Shown in pieces: positions 9,097 to 17,911 of a DNA stretch of 51,091 nt. A program made the position numbers and the translations under genes. The DNA is from an uncultured Pelagibacteraceae bacterium (GTDB taxonomy: Bacteria; Pseudomonadota; Alphaproteobacteria; Pelagibacterales; Pelagibacteraceae). Position 1 is the first letter of the stretch, and each line of letters opens with the position of its first letter. The notes below the pieces were generated by a model. It saw only the letters and a list, made by a program, of their open reading frames with translations, had not been told where the DNA came from and ran no database searches. The stretch is from the NCBI GenBank assembly GCA_902602655.1, contig CACKRM010000005.1, positions 1-51,091 of the forward strand, read 5' to 3'.

Positions 9097-9657
9097 ATGA
9101 GTACAAATTTTGACGAAAAAAGTTACCAACAAAAAATGGAAAAAACAATAATATCTCTAAAAAGAGATTTGTCTTCCCTAAGAACTGGTAGAGCAAATTC
9201 TTCAATGTTGGATACTATAAAAGTTGAGGTCTACGGGCAACAAATGCCAATAAATCAATTAGCTACAGTTAGCGTTCCTGAAGCAAGATTAATTTCAGTA
9301 CAGGTTTGGGATCAGACAAATGTTAATTTAATTGATACTGCAATAAAAAAATCTGATCTCGGCGTTAACCCCCAAATTGATGGACAAATTTTACGAATTA
9401 GAATTCCAGATTTAACAGAGGAAAGGAGAAAAGAACTAATTAAAGTTTTAAAAAATATGGGAGAAAAAAGTAAAATTTCAGTTAGAAATATTAGGAGAGA
9501 TGGCAATGAAGATGTCAAAAAATTATTAAAAGATAAAAAAATTAGTGAAGATGACAACAAAATCTTTGAAAAAAATATACAAAAAATTACTGACGATAAA
9601 ATCTCAAATATTGATGAAATCTTAAAATCAAAAGAAAAAGAAATCTTACAAATATGA
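9097..9657 (+). CDS. frr: Ribosome recycling factor
   Basis: RRF, acting with EF-G, splits post-termination ribosomes. The protein is 186 residues, the normal length. It contains the family motifs LRTGRANSSMLD (about residues 27-38), VEVYGQQMPINQLATVSVPEAR and the C-terminal helix pattern RNIRRDGNEDVKKL. The gene starts 3 nt after tsf and its TGA stop overlaps the uppS ATG (ATGA), so the three genes are probably co-translated in an operon driven from the rpsB promoter. Confidence 0.96.
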   Translation: MSTNFDEKSYQQKMEKTIISLKRDLSSLRTGRANSSMLDTIKVEVYGQQMPINQLATVSVPEARLISVQVWDQTNVNLIDTAIKKSDLGVNPQIDGQILRIRIPDLTEERRKELIKVLKNMGEKSKISVRNIRRDGNEDVKKLLKDKKISEDDNKIFEKNIQKITDDKISNIDEILKSKEKEILQI

Positions 9658-10331
9658 ACAAACTTAACCATATTGCCTTTATCATGGATGGTAATGGCAG
9701 ATGGGGAAAAAAAAGAGGGAGAAATAGAAAGTTTGGACATATAAATGGAGTTAAAACCGTTCAAAAAATTGTTAAATCAGCTATTAAATTAAAAATTCCA
9801 TTTGTAACTTTTTATGTTTTTTCTACTGAGAATTGGAAAAGACCAAAGAGTGAAATTTCCTTTTTATTTAAATTGGTAAATTCTTACTTTAAAAAAGAAA
9901 TCAAAAATGTAACAGAAAACAAAATTAAAATTAATATATTAGGAAAAACAGAATTATTACCTAAAAATTTGAAAAAAACATTAAAGGAAACTATTAAAAA
10001 AACAAAAAAAAACAATAAATTAGTGGTAAATTTAGCTTTGAATTACGGATCGAAAAGCGAATTAGTTGATGCGTTTAATAAAATTAAAAAAAGTAAAAAG
10101 AAAAATTCAATTTCTCAAATAGAAAAAAATCTTTACACTAAAAACATACCCAACCCAGATATACTTGTTCGGACAGGTGGCCAAAAAAGATTAAGTAACT
10201 TTATGTTATGGCAACTGGCTTATGCAGAACTTTATTTTCTTGAAAAATTATGGCCTGATTTTAATGAGAATGACCTTAAAAGAATTATTAAAGATTTTAG
10301 ATTCGTTAAAAGAAATTTTGGTAAAATATGA
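9654..10331 (+). CDS. uppS: Isoprenyl transferase (undecaprenyl diphosphate synthase)
   Basis: A cis-prenyltransferase that makes the C55 lipid carrier precursor for peptidoglycan and surface glycans. HIAFIMDGNGRWGKKRG (residues 6-22) includes the catalytic Asp12, and VTFYVFSTENWKRP is the second hallmark. The C-terminal block is VRTGGQKRLSNFMLWQ, then AYAELYF. The position usually occupied by Glu in RTGGE is Gln177 here; in E. coli the equivalent Glu198 is conserved, so this is a mild oddity. The length of 225 is normal to slightly short. The ATGA overlap at the 3' end couples it to a DUF4422 gene; cdsA, the usual neighbour, is missing. Confidence 0.93.
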   Translation: MNKLNHIAFIMDGNGRWGKKRGRNRKFGHINGVKTVQKIVKSAIKLKIPFVTFYVFSTENWKRPKSEISFLFKLVNSYFKKEIKNVTENKIKINILGKTELLPKNLKKTLKETIKKTKKNNKLVVNLALNYGSKSELVDAFNKIKKSKKKNSISQIEKNLYTKNIPNPDILVRTGGQKRLSNFMLWQLAYAELYFLEKLWPDFNENDLKRIIKDFRFVKRNFGKI

Positions 10332-11143
10332 AAAATATTTCTTTATTTTGTTTAAGTTTAAATCCTGCTCATCTAAATAAAATTAAAAACTTAGGTTTTT
10401 TACCAGTTGGTCTTGGAAATTCAAATTTTTCAAATGAATGGTTAAGAGATAATACGGGGCAAAATATTTCACAAAAAAATAATTTTTATGGTGAATATAC
10501 TTTTCATTATTGGCTATGGAAAAATAGAATGAATGAACTTAGTGAAGATTGGATTGGATTTTGTCAATATAGAAAATTTTGGTCTTTAACAAAATTTAAT
10601 AATAAAGATTTAACTTTTGAAAATTTTAAAAAAAATATTTTAAAAAACATCCCTAAAGAATTAGACAATTATGAAAGTATAATTGGCGAGCCTTTTTTTG
10701 TTAACCAATTTCGATTTACAAAGTTTATTAAGAGAAATTTTTACAAAATGATATCCAATCCAAGTTTAATTTTTCTTAAACATAAAAGAAATATTAGGTT
10801 TCATTTTGATATGTGGCATGGAGATGGAAATTTAGAAAAGGCTATAAATCTATTGGAAAAAAACGAAAAGGATGATTTTGTTAATTTTGTAAACAAAAAT
10901 GTTTCTTTTAATCCGCATAACATGTTTATTTGTAAATCTAAAAAGACCTTAAAAAAATATTATGAATCAGTTTTTCCTTGGCTTGAAAAATGTGAAAAAG
11001 AATTTGGATTTGATAATTTGGAAGGTTATGGAATGAAAAGAATATACGGTTTTTTAGCAGAGAGATATATGTCTTACTGGTTTCAAAAATATACTAAATA
11101 TAAAACTCTACCAATTATCTTTAAAGACTTATCTGATTTTTAA
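10328..11143 (+). CDS. DUF4422-type putative glycosyltransferase
   Basis: I recognise the DUF4422 pattern: a GEYTFHYWLWKN block near residues 55-66, then DWIGFCQYRKFW near 75-86, NPHNMFICKS near 195, and the C-terminal YGMKRIYGFLAERYMSYW. Members occur in capsule and LPS clusters and are thought to be glycosyltransferases; the donor and acceptor cannot be read from sequence. The protein has 271 residues with no signal peptide or membrane span. Its ATG overlaps the uppS stop by 4 nt, which ties it to the translation of the lipid-carrier enzyme. It opens a surface-sugar island extending to 15389. Confidence 0.72.
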   Translation: MKNISLFCLSLNPAHLNKIKNLGFLPVGLGNSNFSNEWLRDNTGQNISQKNNFYGEYTFHYWLWKNRMNELSEDWIGFCQYRKFWSLTKFNNKDLTFENFKKNILKNIPKELDNYESIIGEPFFVNQFRFTKFIKRNFYKMISNPSLIFLKHKRNIRFHFDMWHGDGNLEKAINLLEKNEKDDFVNFVNKNVSFNPHNMFICKSKKTLKKYYESVFPWLEKCEKEFGFDNLEGYGMKRIYGFLAERYMSYWFQKYTKYKTLPIIFKDLSDF

Positions 11144-11680
11144 TTATAATTTTTTATTTATCTTACAAAATTTTTTAAACGTCATTAATTTTTTATCTTT
11201 TTTTGATATCTTCGGTTTTTTATTTGGCCATTTAATTCTCAGGTCTTTGTCATTCCAAATAATTCCATTTTCAAAGTTTGGTTTATAATAATTTGAAAGT
11301 TTGTAGTAGACTATATTTAATTTATCATAACTGTAGTATGCGTGGGCAAATCCTTCCGGTATATATAAACTTAAACAATTTTTATCAGATAAAATTATTT
11401 TAAAAACTTTTCCAAATGTTCTAGAATTGTTTCTTAAATCTATTACACAATCTAAAATTTTTCCTTTTAAAACGCTTACAAATTTTGCTTGTTTAAATTT
11501 AGTTTGAAAATGGAAACCTCTTAAAACATTCTTTTTTGAGCTAGTGCAGTATTCAAATATAAAATTATTATAATTTACAATTTTTTGATTATGAGTTTCT
11601 CTCAAACTGCCTCTGAAATCAAAATTATTTTTTTGCTTTATTATTTTTAAACCTTTGAATTTAGTATTTATAACTTTCAT
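11144..11680 (-). CDS. dTDP-4-dehydrorhamnose 3,5-epimerase-like protein (RmlC family)
   Basis: A cupin-fold sugar-nucleotide epimerase. Visible family features are FDFRGSLRETH (residues 20-30), NVLRGFHFQ with the putative base His57, VDLRNNSRTFGKVF in reduced form, YIPEGFAHAYYS (106-117) and ENGIIWNDKDLRIKWP with the acidic partner. A tyrosine pair at 131-132 sits where RmlC has its general acid. The length of 178 fits. The start lies inside the end of the RmlD-like gene (4 nt overlap), third in a minus-strand rfbB, rmlD-like, rmlC-like operon. Because rmlA is absent and the reductase is short, the final sugar may not be L-rhamnose; the exact epimerisation is uncertain. Confidence 0.8.
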   Translation of the reverse strand: MKVINTKFKGLKIIKQKNNFDFRGSLRETHNQKIVNYNNFIFEYCTSSKKNVLRGFHFQTKFKQAKFVSVLKGKILDCVIDLRNNSRTFGKVFKIILSDKNCLSLYIPEGFAHAYYSYDKLNIVYYKLSNYYKPNFENGIIWNDKDLRIKWPNKKPKISKKDKKLMTFKKFCKINKKL

Positions 11681-12378
11681 AACTTTATTATTTTTTTTAA
11701 TTTTATTAAGTTCATATCTTGTCGCTTAGGGAATTCGCCTTTTGAAAATTTTTTTTTAATTAATTTCAAGTCTTTTTTAACAAAATTATAGATAGTTTGG
11801 CTCTGACCACCTAAATTAATTACTCCATTTTTATTTAAAATTTTCATAATAATTTTTGGTAAATTTTCATGATAGATAAAATTTGATTTCACATTTGCGT
11901 ATGCGCGTTTATGAATAAAAGGTCTCTCAGTCATACATACTCGTAAGATTAATGATTTTTTATACATTTGAACTGCTGCTTCACCACCAAGTTTTGACCA
12001 ACCATAATTGTTCCACGGAAGAACAGGATCAGTTTCTTTGTAATTTCCCTTGGTTCCTGGATAAACGTAACTTGAAGAAATATAAATAATTTTAATTTTT
12101 TGCTTAGAGCATTCGCTAACTAAATTGCATGTCCCGACAATATTTAAGTTAATACTCTTCTCTATATTTTTATCGTGCAAATTCATGGGTCTAGACAACC
12201 CCGCGATATGAATTAGATATTTTGGTTTAATCTTTTTTAAGTATTTACTTATCGATGTTGTATTTCTTATATCTAAATTTTTTTTATTCGGGAAAAAAAT
12301 ATTATAGTTTGTTTTAATTTTTTTAAAATAAGATCCAAATCTTCCTGAGCCACCAGTTATAACTATTTTTTTTTTCAT
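11677..12378 (-). CDS. NAD(P)-dependent sugar-nucleotide reductase (RmlD-like extended SDR)
   Basis: An extended short-chain dehydrogenase of the RmlD type, expected to reduce a 4-keto sugar nucleotide. The Rossmann motif is VITGGSGRFGS (residues 6-16), followed by HIAGLSRPM near 57 and SSSYVYPGTKGNYKETDP near 101-118. The catalytic YGWSK is at 125-129. At 233 residues it is shorter than typical RmlD (about 290), mainly in the C-terminal substrate domain. It overlaps both neighbours by 4 nt. Likely product: a dTDP-6-deoxyhexose for a surface glycan. Substrate assignment is inference. Confidence 0.75.
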   Translation of the reverse strand: MKKKIVITGGSGRFGSYFKKIKTNYNIFFPNKKNLDIRNTTSISKYLKKIKPKYLIHIAGLSRPMNLHDKNIEKSINLNIVGTCNLVSECSKQKIKIIYISSSYVYPGTKGNYKETDPVLPWNNYGWSKLGGEAAVQMYKKSLILRVCMTERPFIHKRAYANVKSNFIYHENLPKIIMKILNKNGVINLGGQSQTIYNFVKKDLKLIKKKFSKGEFPKRQDMNLIKLKKIIKL

Positions 12379-13406
12379 TTCTTTAAACCGAACCTTTTGA
12401 TTATATCTTTCCTTGAAATTTTTTTAAAATAATTAATATTTTTCAGATACCAGTCAAAAGTTTGTTTAATACCATTAGAAATTGATGTTTTATGTTTCCA
12501 ATTAAGTTTTTTACTTATTTTACTCGAATTTAATGAATATCTTACGTCATGACCTGGTCTATCGTGTACAAATTTTACCTTGACATTTTTTCCTAATTTA
12601 ATTTTATTTTTTTTTGCTTCTAATAAAAGTTTTTTTATTATGCTTAAATTATTAAATTTTATACCGCTTCCGATATTATAACTTTCTCCAATTTTCCCCT
12701 TTAAAAAAATTTTTAATAAAGCTTCACAAGTATCATTCACAAAGATCCATTCACGGACATTTTTACCCTTACCGTACACAGGAAGATTTTTATTATTTAT
12801 AATATTAAATATCATTTTTGGAATAAATTTTTCTGGAAATTGATTTGGACCATAATTGTTACAAGGGTTGGCGATAAGGGTTTTTAAACCATATGTTTTT
12901 GCGTATGCTTTAACTATTTGGTCAGCAGCAGCTTTAGAAGCAGAATAGGGAGAACTTGGATTGTAGTTGAACTTTTCACTGGCAGATAGATTTTTATCAA
13001 TATCACCATAAACTTCGTCGGTGGATACATGAAGTAATTTTAAGTTGAGCTTGTAATTTCTTTTTAAAACTCTAATTAACTCAAGAATATTATATGTGCC
13101 AAAAATATTTGTTGAAATAAATATTTTTGAAGAGTCTATTGATCTATCAACATGAGTTTCCGCTGCTAGATTTAAAATACCAACAGGCTTGTACTTTAAA
13201 ATTATTTTTAAAAATTTACTTTTATTATTAATATTTAATTTAAAAAAACGATATCTTTTATTTTTTTTAAAGCTTTTTACATTGTATGGGTTTGCAGAAT
13301 AACCTGATTTATCAATGTTAATTACAAAATATTTTTTTTTTAATAAAAGATTGATTAGATTGCTTCCTATAAATCCAGATCCTCCAGTAACAACGATTTT
13401 TTTCAT
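12375..13406 (-). CDS. rfbB: dTDP-glucose 4,6-dehydratase
   Basis: Converts dTDP-glucose to dTDP-4-keto-6-deoxyglucose, the first committed step to deoxysugars. The NAD-binding motif VTGGSGFIGSNL is at residues 6-17, the dehydratase signature STDEVYG at 128-134 (Thr/Asp/Glu catalytic set) and YSASK at 154-158. NPCNNYGPNQFPEKFIP, REWIFVNDTCEAL and HDRPGHDVRYSL complete the family pattern. At 343 residues it has full length. It is the first gene of a three-gene minus-strand unit transcribed away from a GT2 gene across a 78 nt gap. The nucleotidylyltransferase RmlA that would supply dTDP-glucose is not in this window. Confidence 0.92.
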   Translation of the reverse strand: MKKIVVTGGSGFIGSNLINLLLKKKYFVINIDKSGYSANPYNVKSFKKNKRYRFFKLNINNKSKFLKIILKYKPVGILNLAAETHVDRSIDSSKIFISTNIFGTYNILELIRVLKRNYKLNLKLLHVSTDEVYGDIDKNLSASEKFNYNPSSPYSASKAAADQIVKAYAKTYGLKTLIANPCNNYGPNQFPEKFIPKMIFNIINNKNLPVYGKGKNVREWIFVNDTCEALLKIFLKGKIGESYNIGSGIKFNNLSIIKKLLLEAKKNKIKLGKNVKVKFVHDRPGHDVRYSLNSSKISKKLNWKHKTSISNGIKQTFDWYLKNINYFKKISRKDIIKRFGLKK

Positions 13407-13484
13407 ATTTATTTTACAAACAAGGTATGATCAAATATATTCATTTTTAAAAGAAATATCTTTTAAAATCAATTAGTATAATTT

Positions 13485-14333
13485 ATGTCATATCACGATA
13501 TAACTGTTGTAATAACCACTTTTAAAAGTGAGAGTAAAATTTATGATTGTTTAAATTCCATTAATCCTAGTGTAAAAATTATAGTTATTGAAAATTCAAA
13601 CAATTTAAAATTTAAAGAAAAACTTGAAATTGAATATCCAAATCTCAAATGTTATTTAGCAGGTGAAAATTTAGGGTATGCTAAAGGCAATAATTTTGGT
13701 CTTGCAAAAGTTCAATCAAAATTTGCATTAATAATTAACCCTGACGCACGTTTAGGCGACTCAGCTCTGGAAAATTTCTTCAAGTCTTGTAAAGCAAAAC
13801 AAGATTTTGCAATCATAAGCCCTTTTATACAAGAGCGAAATGACAACAATATTAACAATCAATTGGAAAAAAAAGATCTAGTAGAAGTTGACAACGTTAA
13901 AGGTTTTGCAATGTTTCTTAATATAGAGCAATTCAGGGATGTAGGCTATTTTGATGATAATTTTTTTATATACTTTGAAGAAATAGATTTATGTCGGAGA
14001 ATAAAAAAAAAGAAAAAAAAAATTTATCTTGATCCTTCAATTAAAATTTTCCATGCCGGTGGACAATCTCACGATGTTGATATTAATTTTGAAATGGAGC
14101 TCTCTAGAAACTGGCACTGGATGTGGTCTACTTTCTATTATCACAAAAAATACAAAGGTTATTTAATTGCATTAATTATGGTTTTTCCAAAATTAATTTC
14201 AGCTTTTTTTAAAACGATTTTTTATACATTTACTTTTAGTAAAGAAAAAAAATTAATTTATTTTCAGAGAGCATCTGGTCTTACAAATGCAATATTATGC
14301 AAAAAATCATGGTATCGACCAAAAGTTTATTAA
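13485..14333 (+). CDS. Family 2 glycosyltransferase
   Basis: A GT-A fold inverting glycosyltransferase similar to rhamnosyltransferases. The N-terminus DITVVITTFKSESKIYDCL, then GENLGYAKGNNFGL (60-73), a metal-binding INPDARLG (84-91) and the acceptor-site block FFIYFEEIDLCRRI (160-173) are diagnostic. A hydrophobic segment near residues 227-250 may anchor it to the inner membrane. A K6 run at 174-179 comes from an A-rich codon tract. It diverges from rfbB and probably uses a sugar made by the neighbouring Rml-like enzymes, but that link is inferred from position. Confidence 0.85.
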   Translation: MSYHDITVVITTFKSESKIYDCLNSINPSVKIIVIENSNNLKFKEKLEIEYPNLKCYLAGENLGYAKGNNFGLAKVQSKFALIINPDARLGDSALENFFKSCKAKQDFAIISPFIQERNDNNINNQLEKKDLVEVDNVKGFAMFLNIEQFRDVGYFDDNFFIYFEEIDLCRRIKKKKKKIYLDPSIKIFHAGGQSHDVDINFEMELSRNWHWMWSTFYYHKKYKGYLIALIMVFPKLISAFFKTIFYTFTFSKEKKLIYFQRASGLTNAILCKKSWYRPKVY

Positions 14334-14372
14334 TAATATTGATTTATTCTAATTATGGTATAGATATTTGCC

Positions 14373-15389
14373 ATGTCTCAAAAAACTTATAAAGTTTTAG
14401 TTACCGGAACAGCAGGTTTTCTTGGCTCACATTTATCAGAACAATTAGCAAATATGGGGCACAAAGTTTTAGGAATAGATAATATGATTGGTGGGTATGA
14501 AGACAACGTTCCAAAAAATATTGAATTTTCAAAAATAGATTGTTGCGATTTAGAAAAAGTTCAAAAAATTATGAAGGGAGTTGATATAGTCTATCACTGT
14601 GCTGCTACAGCTCATGAAGGTCTTTCAGTTTTTTCTCCTTTTGAAATTACAAAAAATAATTACTTAGCGTCGGTATCTATTTTTTCAGCTGCAATACAGG
14701 AAAAAGTAAAAAGAATAATTTTTTGCTCTTCCATGGCTAGGTATGGATCACAAAAAACTCCTTTTAAAGAGGAAATGAATCCAAAGCCTGTCGATCCTTA
14801 TGCAATATCAAAAGTAGCTGCAGAAGAAGTTTTGATTAACTTATGCGAATTAAATAATGTTGAGTGGGTTATTGCTGTTCCACACAATATAATCGGGCCA
14901 AGACAAAAATATGACGATCCATTCAGAAACGTTGTTTCAATAATGATTAATAGAATGTTACAAGGTAAAGCTCCAATTATTTATGGAGATGGCGAACAAA
15001 AAAGATGTTTCTCTTATATTGATGACTGTTTAAGTTGTTTGATACCAATGTTAGACCAAACTGATTTAAACAAACAGATAATAAATATTGGGCCTGATGA
15101 AGAGTTTGTCACAATTAACAAGGTAGCAGAAATTTGTTCAAATATAACGGGAAGTAATTTAAAACCTATTTATAAAAAAGACAGACCAAGAGAGGTAAAA
15201 CACGCCTCTTGCTCAGCTGACAAAGCTAGAAAACTACTTAATTACAAAACAACAGTAAATTTACATGAAGGAGTAAAGAAGACTTTTGATTATATCAAAA
15301 AAAGAGGAACCAAGCCTTTTGAATATAATATAAAATTAGAAATTAATAATGATCTAACACCTGAAACTTGGAAAAAAAAAGAAATATAA
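14373..15389 (+). CDS. NAD-dependent sugar-nucleotide epimerase/dehydratase
   Basis: An extended SDR related to UDP-glucose/UDP-GlcNAc 4-epimerases. GTAGFLGSHL (12-21) binds NAD, YHCAATAHEG lies near 74-83, and SSMARYGS leads to the catalytic YAISK at 143-147. IIYGDGEQKRCFSYIDD and the C-terminal RPREVKHASCSADKARKLL are typical of this group. The length of 338 is normal. It follows the GT2 gene by 39 nt and closes the surface-sugar island. Whether it acts on UDP-Glc, UDP-GlcNAc or another nucleotide sugar cannot be decided from sequence. It meets apt tail to tail with only 2 nt between the stops. Confidence 0.82.
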   Translation: MSQKTYKVLVTGTAGFLGSHLSEQLANMGHKVLGIDNMIGGYEDNVPKNIEFSKIDCCDLEKVQKIMKGVDIVYHCAATAHEGLSVFSPFEITKNNYLASVSIFSAAIQEKVKRIIFCSSMARYGSQKTPFKEEMNPKPVDPYAISKVAAEEVLINLCELNNVEWVIAVPHNIIGPRQKYDDPFRNVVSIMINRMLQGKAPIIYGDGEQKRCFSYIDDCLSCLIPMLDQTDLNKQIINIGPDEEFVTINKVAEICSNITGSNLKPIYKKDRPREVKHASCSADKARKLLNYKTTVNLHEGVKKTFDYIKKRGTKPFEYNIKLEINNDLTPETWKKKEI

Positions 15390-15391
15390 AA

Positions 15392-15919
15392 TTAGTGACC
15401 AGGAAATTTCATAATACTTTCAACAAAATATCCTTTGTCTCTAAGTGTTTTTTCACCATCTAAGTCAAATAAGTTTATAACAAAAATAAATCCAGCTACC
15501 TTTCCGCCTGACATTTCAACTAACTTTGCCGCCGCATCAGCTGTTCCCCCAGTTGCTATCAAATCATCAACAATCAAGATCTTTTCATTTTTTGAGATGG
15601 AGTCTTTATGAACCTCAATTGTAGCTTCCCCATATTCTAATGTGAAATCAACGGAGTGTCTTTCAGCCGGAAGCTTGTTTTTTTTTCTTAAAAGCACAAG
15701 TGGTTTTTTACTTAAGTATGATACAGCTGATGCAAAAATAAAACCTCTTGATTCAATAGCAGATATTTTATCAAATTCTACTTTTTGAGCTATTTCTTTA
15801 ATTTTTTCTATAGTGGAATTAAATGCATCAGGATCTTTTATTAACGTTGTAATATCTCTGAATAAAATTCCCTTTTTTGGATAATCAGGTATTGATCTTA
15901 TGTACTTTTTTAAATCCAT
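15392..15919 (-). CDS. apt: Adenine phosphoribosyltransferase
   Basis: Salvages adenine plus PRPP to AMP. The start region MDLKKYIRSIPDYPKKGILFRDIT is classic Apt, followed by ESRGFIFA, the KKNKLPA loop and the PRPP-binding motif ILIVDDLIATGGTADAA near residues 121-137. I chose the ATG at 15919 (175 residues); an in-frame TTG at 15931 would add four residues that the family lacks. It diverges from mtnP, whose reaction releases adenine, so the pair forms an adenine-recovery unit around a shared short promoter region of about 43 nt. Confidence 0.94.
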   Translation of the reverse strand: MDLKKYIRSIPDYPKKGILFRDITTLIKDPDAFNSTIEKIKEIAQKVEFDKISAIESRGFIFASAVSYLSKKPLVLLRKKNKLPAERHSVDFTLEYGEATIEVHKDSISKNEKILIVDDLIATGGTADAAAKLVEMSGGKVAGFIFVINLFDLDGEKTLRDKGYFVESIMKFPGH

Positions 15920-15962
15920 ATTTAGCTTCAATATCTAACAAAAAAGGATTAATAATTAAATC

Positions 15963-16844
15963 ATGAAAAAAAGAAAATTGGGAATAATTGGTGGAAGTGG
16001 ATTATACAATATTGAAGGTTTTGAGAACCAAAAATGGAAAAAAGTAAAAACAGCCTGGGGAGAACCCTCTGGAAAGATACTTACAGCAACTTATGGGGGA
16101 GAAGAAATTTGTTTTTTGGCAAGGCACGGTCAAGGCCATAAAATAAACCCAACTAAAATAAATTATAGAGCCAACATAGATGCTATGAAAAGACAGGGCA
16201 TAACTGATATTATTTCAGTTTCTGCAGTTGGTTCATTACAGGAGCATTTAAGACCAGGATCATTTGTTGTTATTGACCAATTTATTGACAGGACTTTTGC
16301 AAGAGAAAAAAGTTTTTTTGATGAAGAAATTGTCGCGCATGTTTCAATGGCAAAACCTGTAAGCCCTTGTCTCATAAAGTGTTGTGAGTCTGCTCTAGTT
16401 AAATCTAATATTAATCATCAAGTTGGAGGAGTCTATTTAGTTATGGAAGGTCCTCAATTTTCAAGTTTAGCAGAGTCAAAACTTTACAGAACTTGGAAAG
16501 CTGATGTGATTGGAATGACAAACATGCCTGAAGCTAAATTAGCTAGAGAAGCAGAAATAAGGTACTGTACTGTTGCGATGGTAACTGACTTTGACTGTTG
16601 GCATCCAGATCATGACGAAGTAGATGTACCAACTGTTATTAAAACTTTAAAACAAAATTCTGATAATGCTCAAAAAATGATTAAAGAAATTATAAAAACA
16701 TTTAATTCATTTTCTCCGAAAAATGATCCAGCTAATGATTGTTTAGATGCCGCAATTATTACTGCTCCAAGGTTTAGAACTAAAAAAACAATTACTAAAT
16801 TAAGAATTATTGCAGGAAGGGTGCTTAAAAAAAAAGTTAGATGA
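15963..16844 (+). CDS. mtnP: S-methyl-5'-thioadenosine phosphorylase
   Basis: Phosphorolyses MTA to adenine and 5-methylthioribose-1-phosphate. Family motifs: LGIIGGSGLYNIEGFE (6-21), the phosphate-binding ARHGQGH with its histidine, NYRANIDAMK, SVSAVGSL, and the purine/ribose block MEGPQFSSLAESKLYRTW followed by VIGMTNMPEAKLARE. The length of 293 fits. It is the first gene of a tight five-gene unit (mtnP, mtnA, hydrolase, aldolase, speD-speE); its stop overlaps mtnA by 4 nt. The substrate MTA is the by-product of the aminopropyl transfer expected of the fusion protein at the end of the operon. Confidence 0.95.
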   Translation: MKKRKLGIIGGSGLYNIEGFENQKWKKVKTAWGEPSGKILTATYGGEEICFLARHGQGHKINPTKINYRANIDAMKRQGITDIISVSAVGSLQEHLRPGSFVVIDQFIDRTFAREKSFFDEEIVAHVSMAKPVSPCLIKCCESALVKSNINHQVGGVYLVMEGPQFSSLAESKLYRTWKADVIGMTNMPEAKLAREAEIRYCTVAMVTDFDCWHPDHDEVDVPTVIKTLKQNSDNAQKMIKEIIKTFNSFSPKNDPANDCLDAAIITAPRFRTKKTITKLRIIAGRVLKKKVR

Positions 16845-17911
16845 AAATTAACGATAAACCTTATAAAACAATTTGGTTTGAAAATAATATAGTAAAAATA
16901 ATAGATCAAACAAAGCTTCCACATCAATTTACTATTAAAAGTTTAAAAACTGTTGAAGACGCAATTAATGCAATAAAAAAAATGGAAGTTAGAGGAGCCC
17001 CTTTAATTGGTGCAACAGCTGCTTTTGGTTTAGTTTTAGCAATTATAGAAAACAAAGATCAAAATTTTATTAAAAAATCTAGCGAAAATTTAGTTAAATC
17101 TAGGCCAACCGCTATTAATCTTAAATGGGCATTGGACAGAGTGAATAAAAGAATTTCGGGTACAAATAGCAAAAATATTTTTCAGGTAGCTCTCGAAGAA
17201 GCACGTGCAATCTGTGAGGAAGATATAAAATTTTGCAAAAATATAGGTTTAAATGGTCTAAAGATAATTGAAGAAATAACAAATAAAAAAAAAGATAAAA
17301 TAAATATTTTAACACATTGTAACGCTGGGTGGCTTGCAACGATTGACTGGGGCACTGCAACATCTCCAATTTATCAAGCTCATCGTAAAGGTATTAAAGT
17401 TCATGTTTGGGTAGATGAAACAAGACCCAGAAACCAAGGTGCTAACTTAACTTCTTACGAATTAAATGAAGAAGGAATTTCAAACACAGTAATTGCTGAC
17501 AATGCTGGAGGAATTTTAATGCAAAGAGGACAGGTTGATATGTGCATTGTGGGAACTGATCGAACTTTATCTAATGGTGATGTTTGTAATAAAATTGGAA
17601 CTTATTTAAAAGCTTTGTCTGCGAAAGACAATAATGTTCCATTTTATGTTGCCTTGCCAAGCTCAACAATTGATTGGAATATTAAAAATCATAAAGAAAT
17701 ACCTATCGAAGAAAGAAATTCAGATGAACTGTCTCATGTTGAAGGAGTAGACAAAGATAATAAAATAACAAAAGTAAGAATTTACCCACAAAAAAGTAAG
17801 TCATTAAACCTAGCCTTTGATGTTACACCTGCTAAACTAGTTACGGGATTAATTACAGAAAAAGGAATTTGCGAGGCATCGGAAAAAGGATTGAAAGGAT
17901 TATTTAAATGA
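16841..17911 (+). CDS. mtnA: S-methyl-5-thioribose-1-phosphate isomerase
   Basis: Isomerises methylthioribose-1-phosphate to methylthioribulose-1-phosphate. EVRGAPLIGATAAFG (about 49-63) begins the conserved core. The catalytic cysteine sits in THCNAGWLAT at residue 160 and the catalytic aspartate in GTDRT at residue 240, the positions known in characterised MtnA. NAGGILMQRG and NGDVCNKIGTY are also present. The length of 356 is normal. It overlaps mtnP and the following hydrolase gene by 4 nt each. No mtnB, mtnC, mtnD or mtnK is nearby, so the product is probably not routed through the classical methionine salvage steps. Confidence 0.95.
   Translation: MKINDKPYKTIWFENNIVKIIDQTKLPHQFTIKSLKTVEDAINAIKKMEVRGAPLIGATAAFGLVLAIIENKDQNFIKKSSENLVKSRPTAINLKWALDRVNKRISGTNSKNIFQVALEEARAICEEDIKFCKNIGLNGLKIIEEITNKKKDKINILTHCNAGWLATIDWGTATSPIYQAHRKGIKVHVWVDETRPRNQGANLTSYELNEEGISNTVIADNAGGILMQRGQVDMCIVGTDRTLSNGDVCNKIGTYLKALSAKDNNVPFYVALPSSTIDWNIKNHKEIPIEERNSDELSHVEGVDKDNKITKVRIYPQKSKSLNLAFDVTPAKLVTGLITEKGICEASEKGLKGLFK

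Noticed and set aside
9312-9764. 150-codon open frame on the minus strand across frr/uppS
   Set aside because: It is antisense to two strongly conserved genes and has the Phe/Leu/Ser/Ile-rich composition typical of the reverse of lysine-rich coding DNA.
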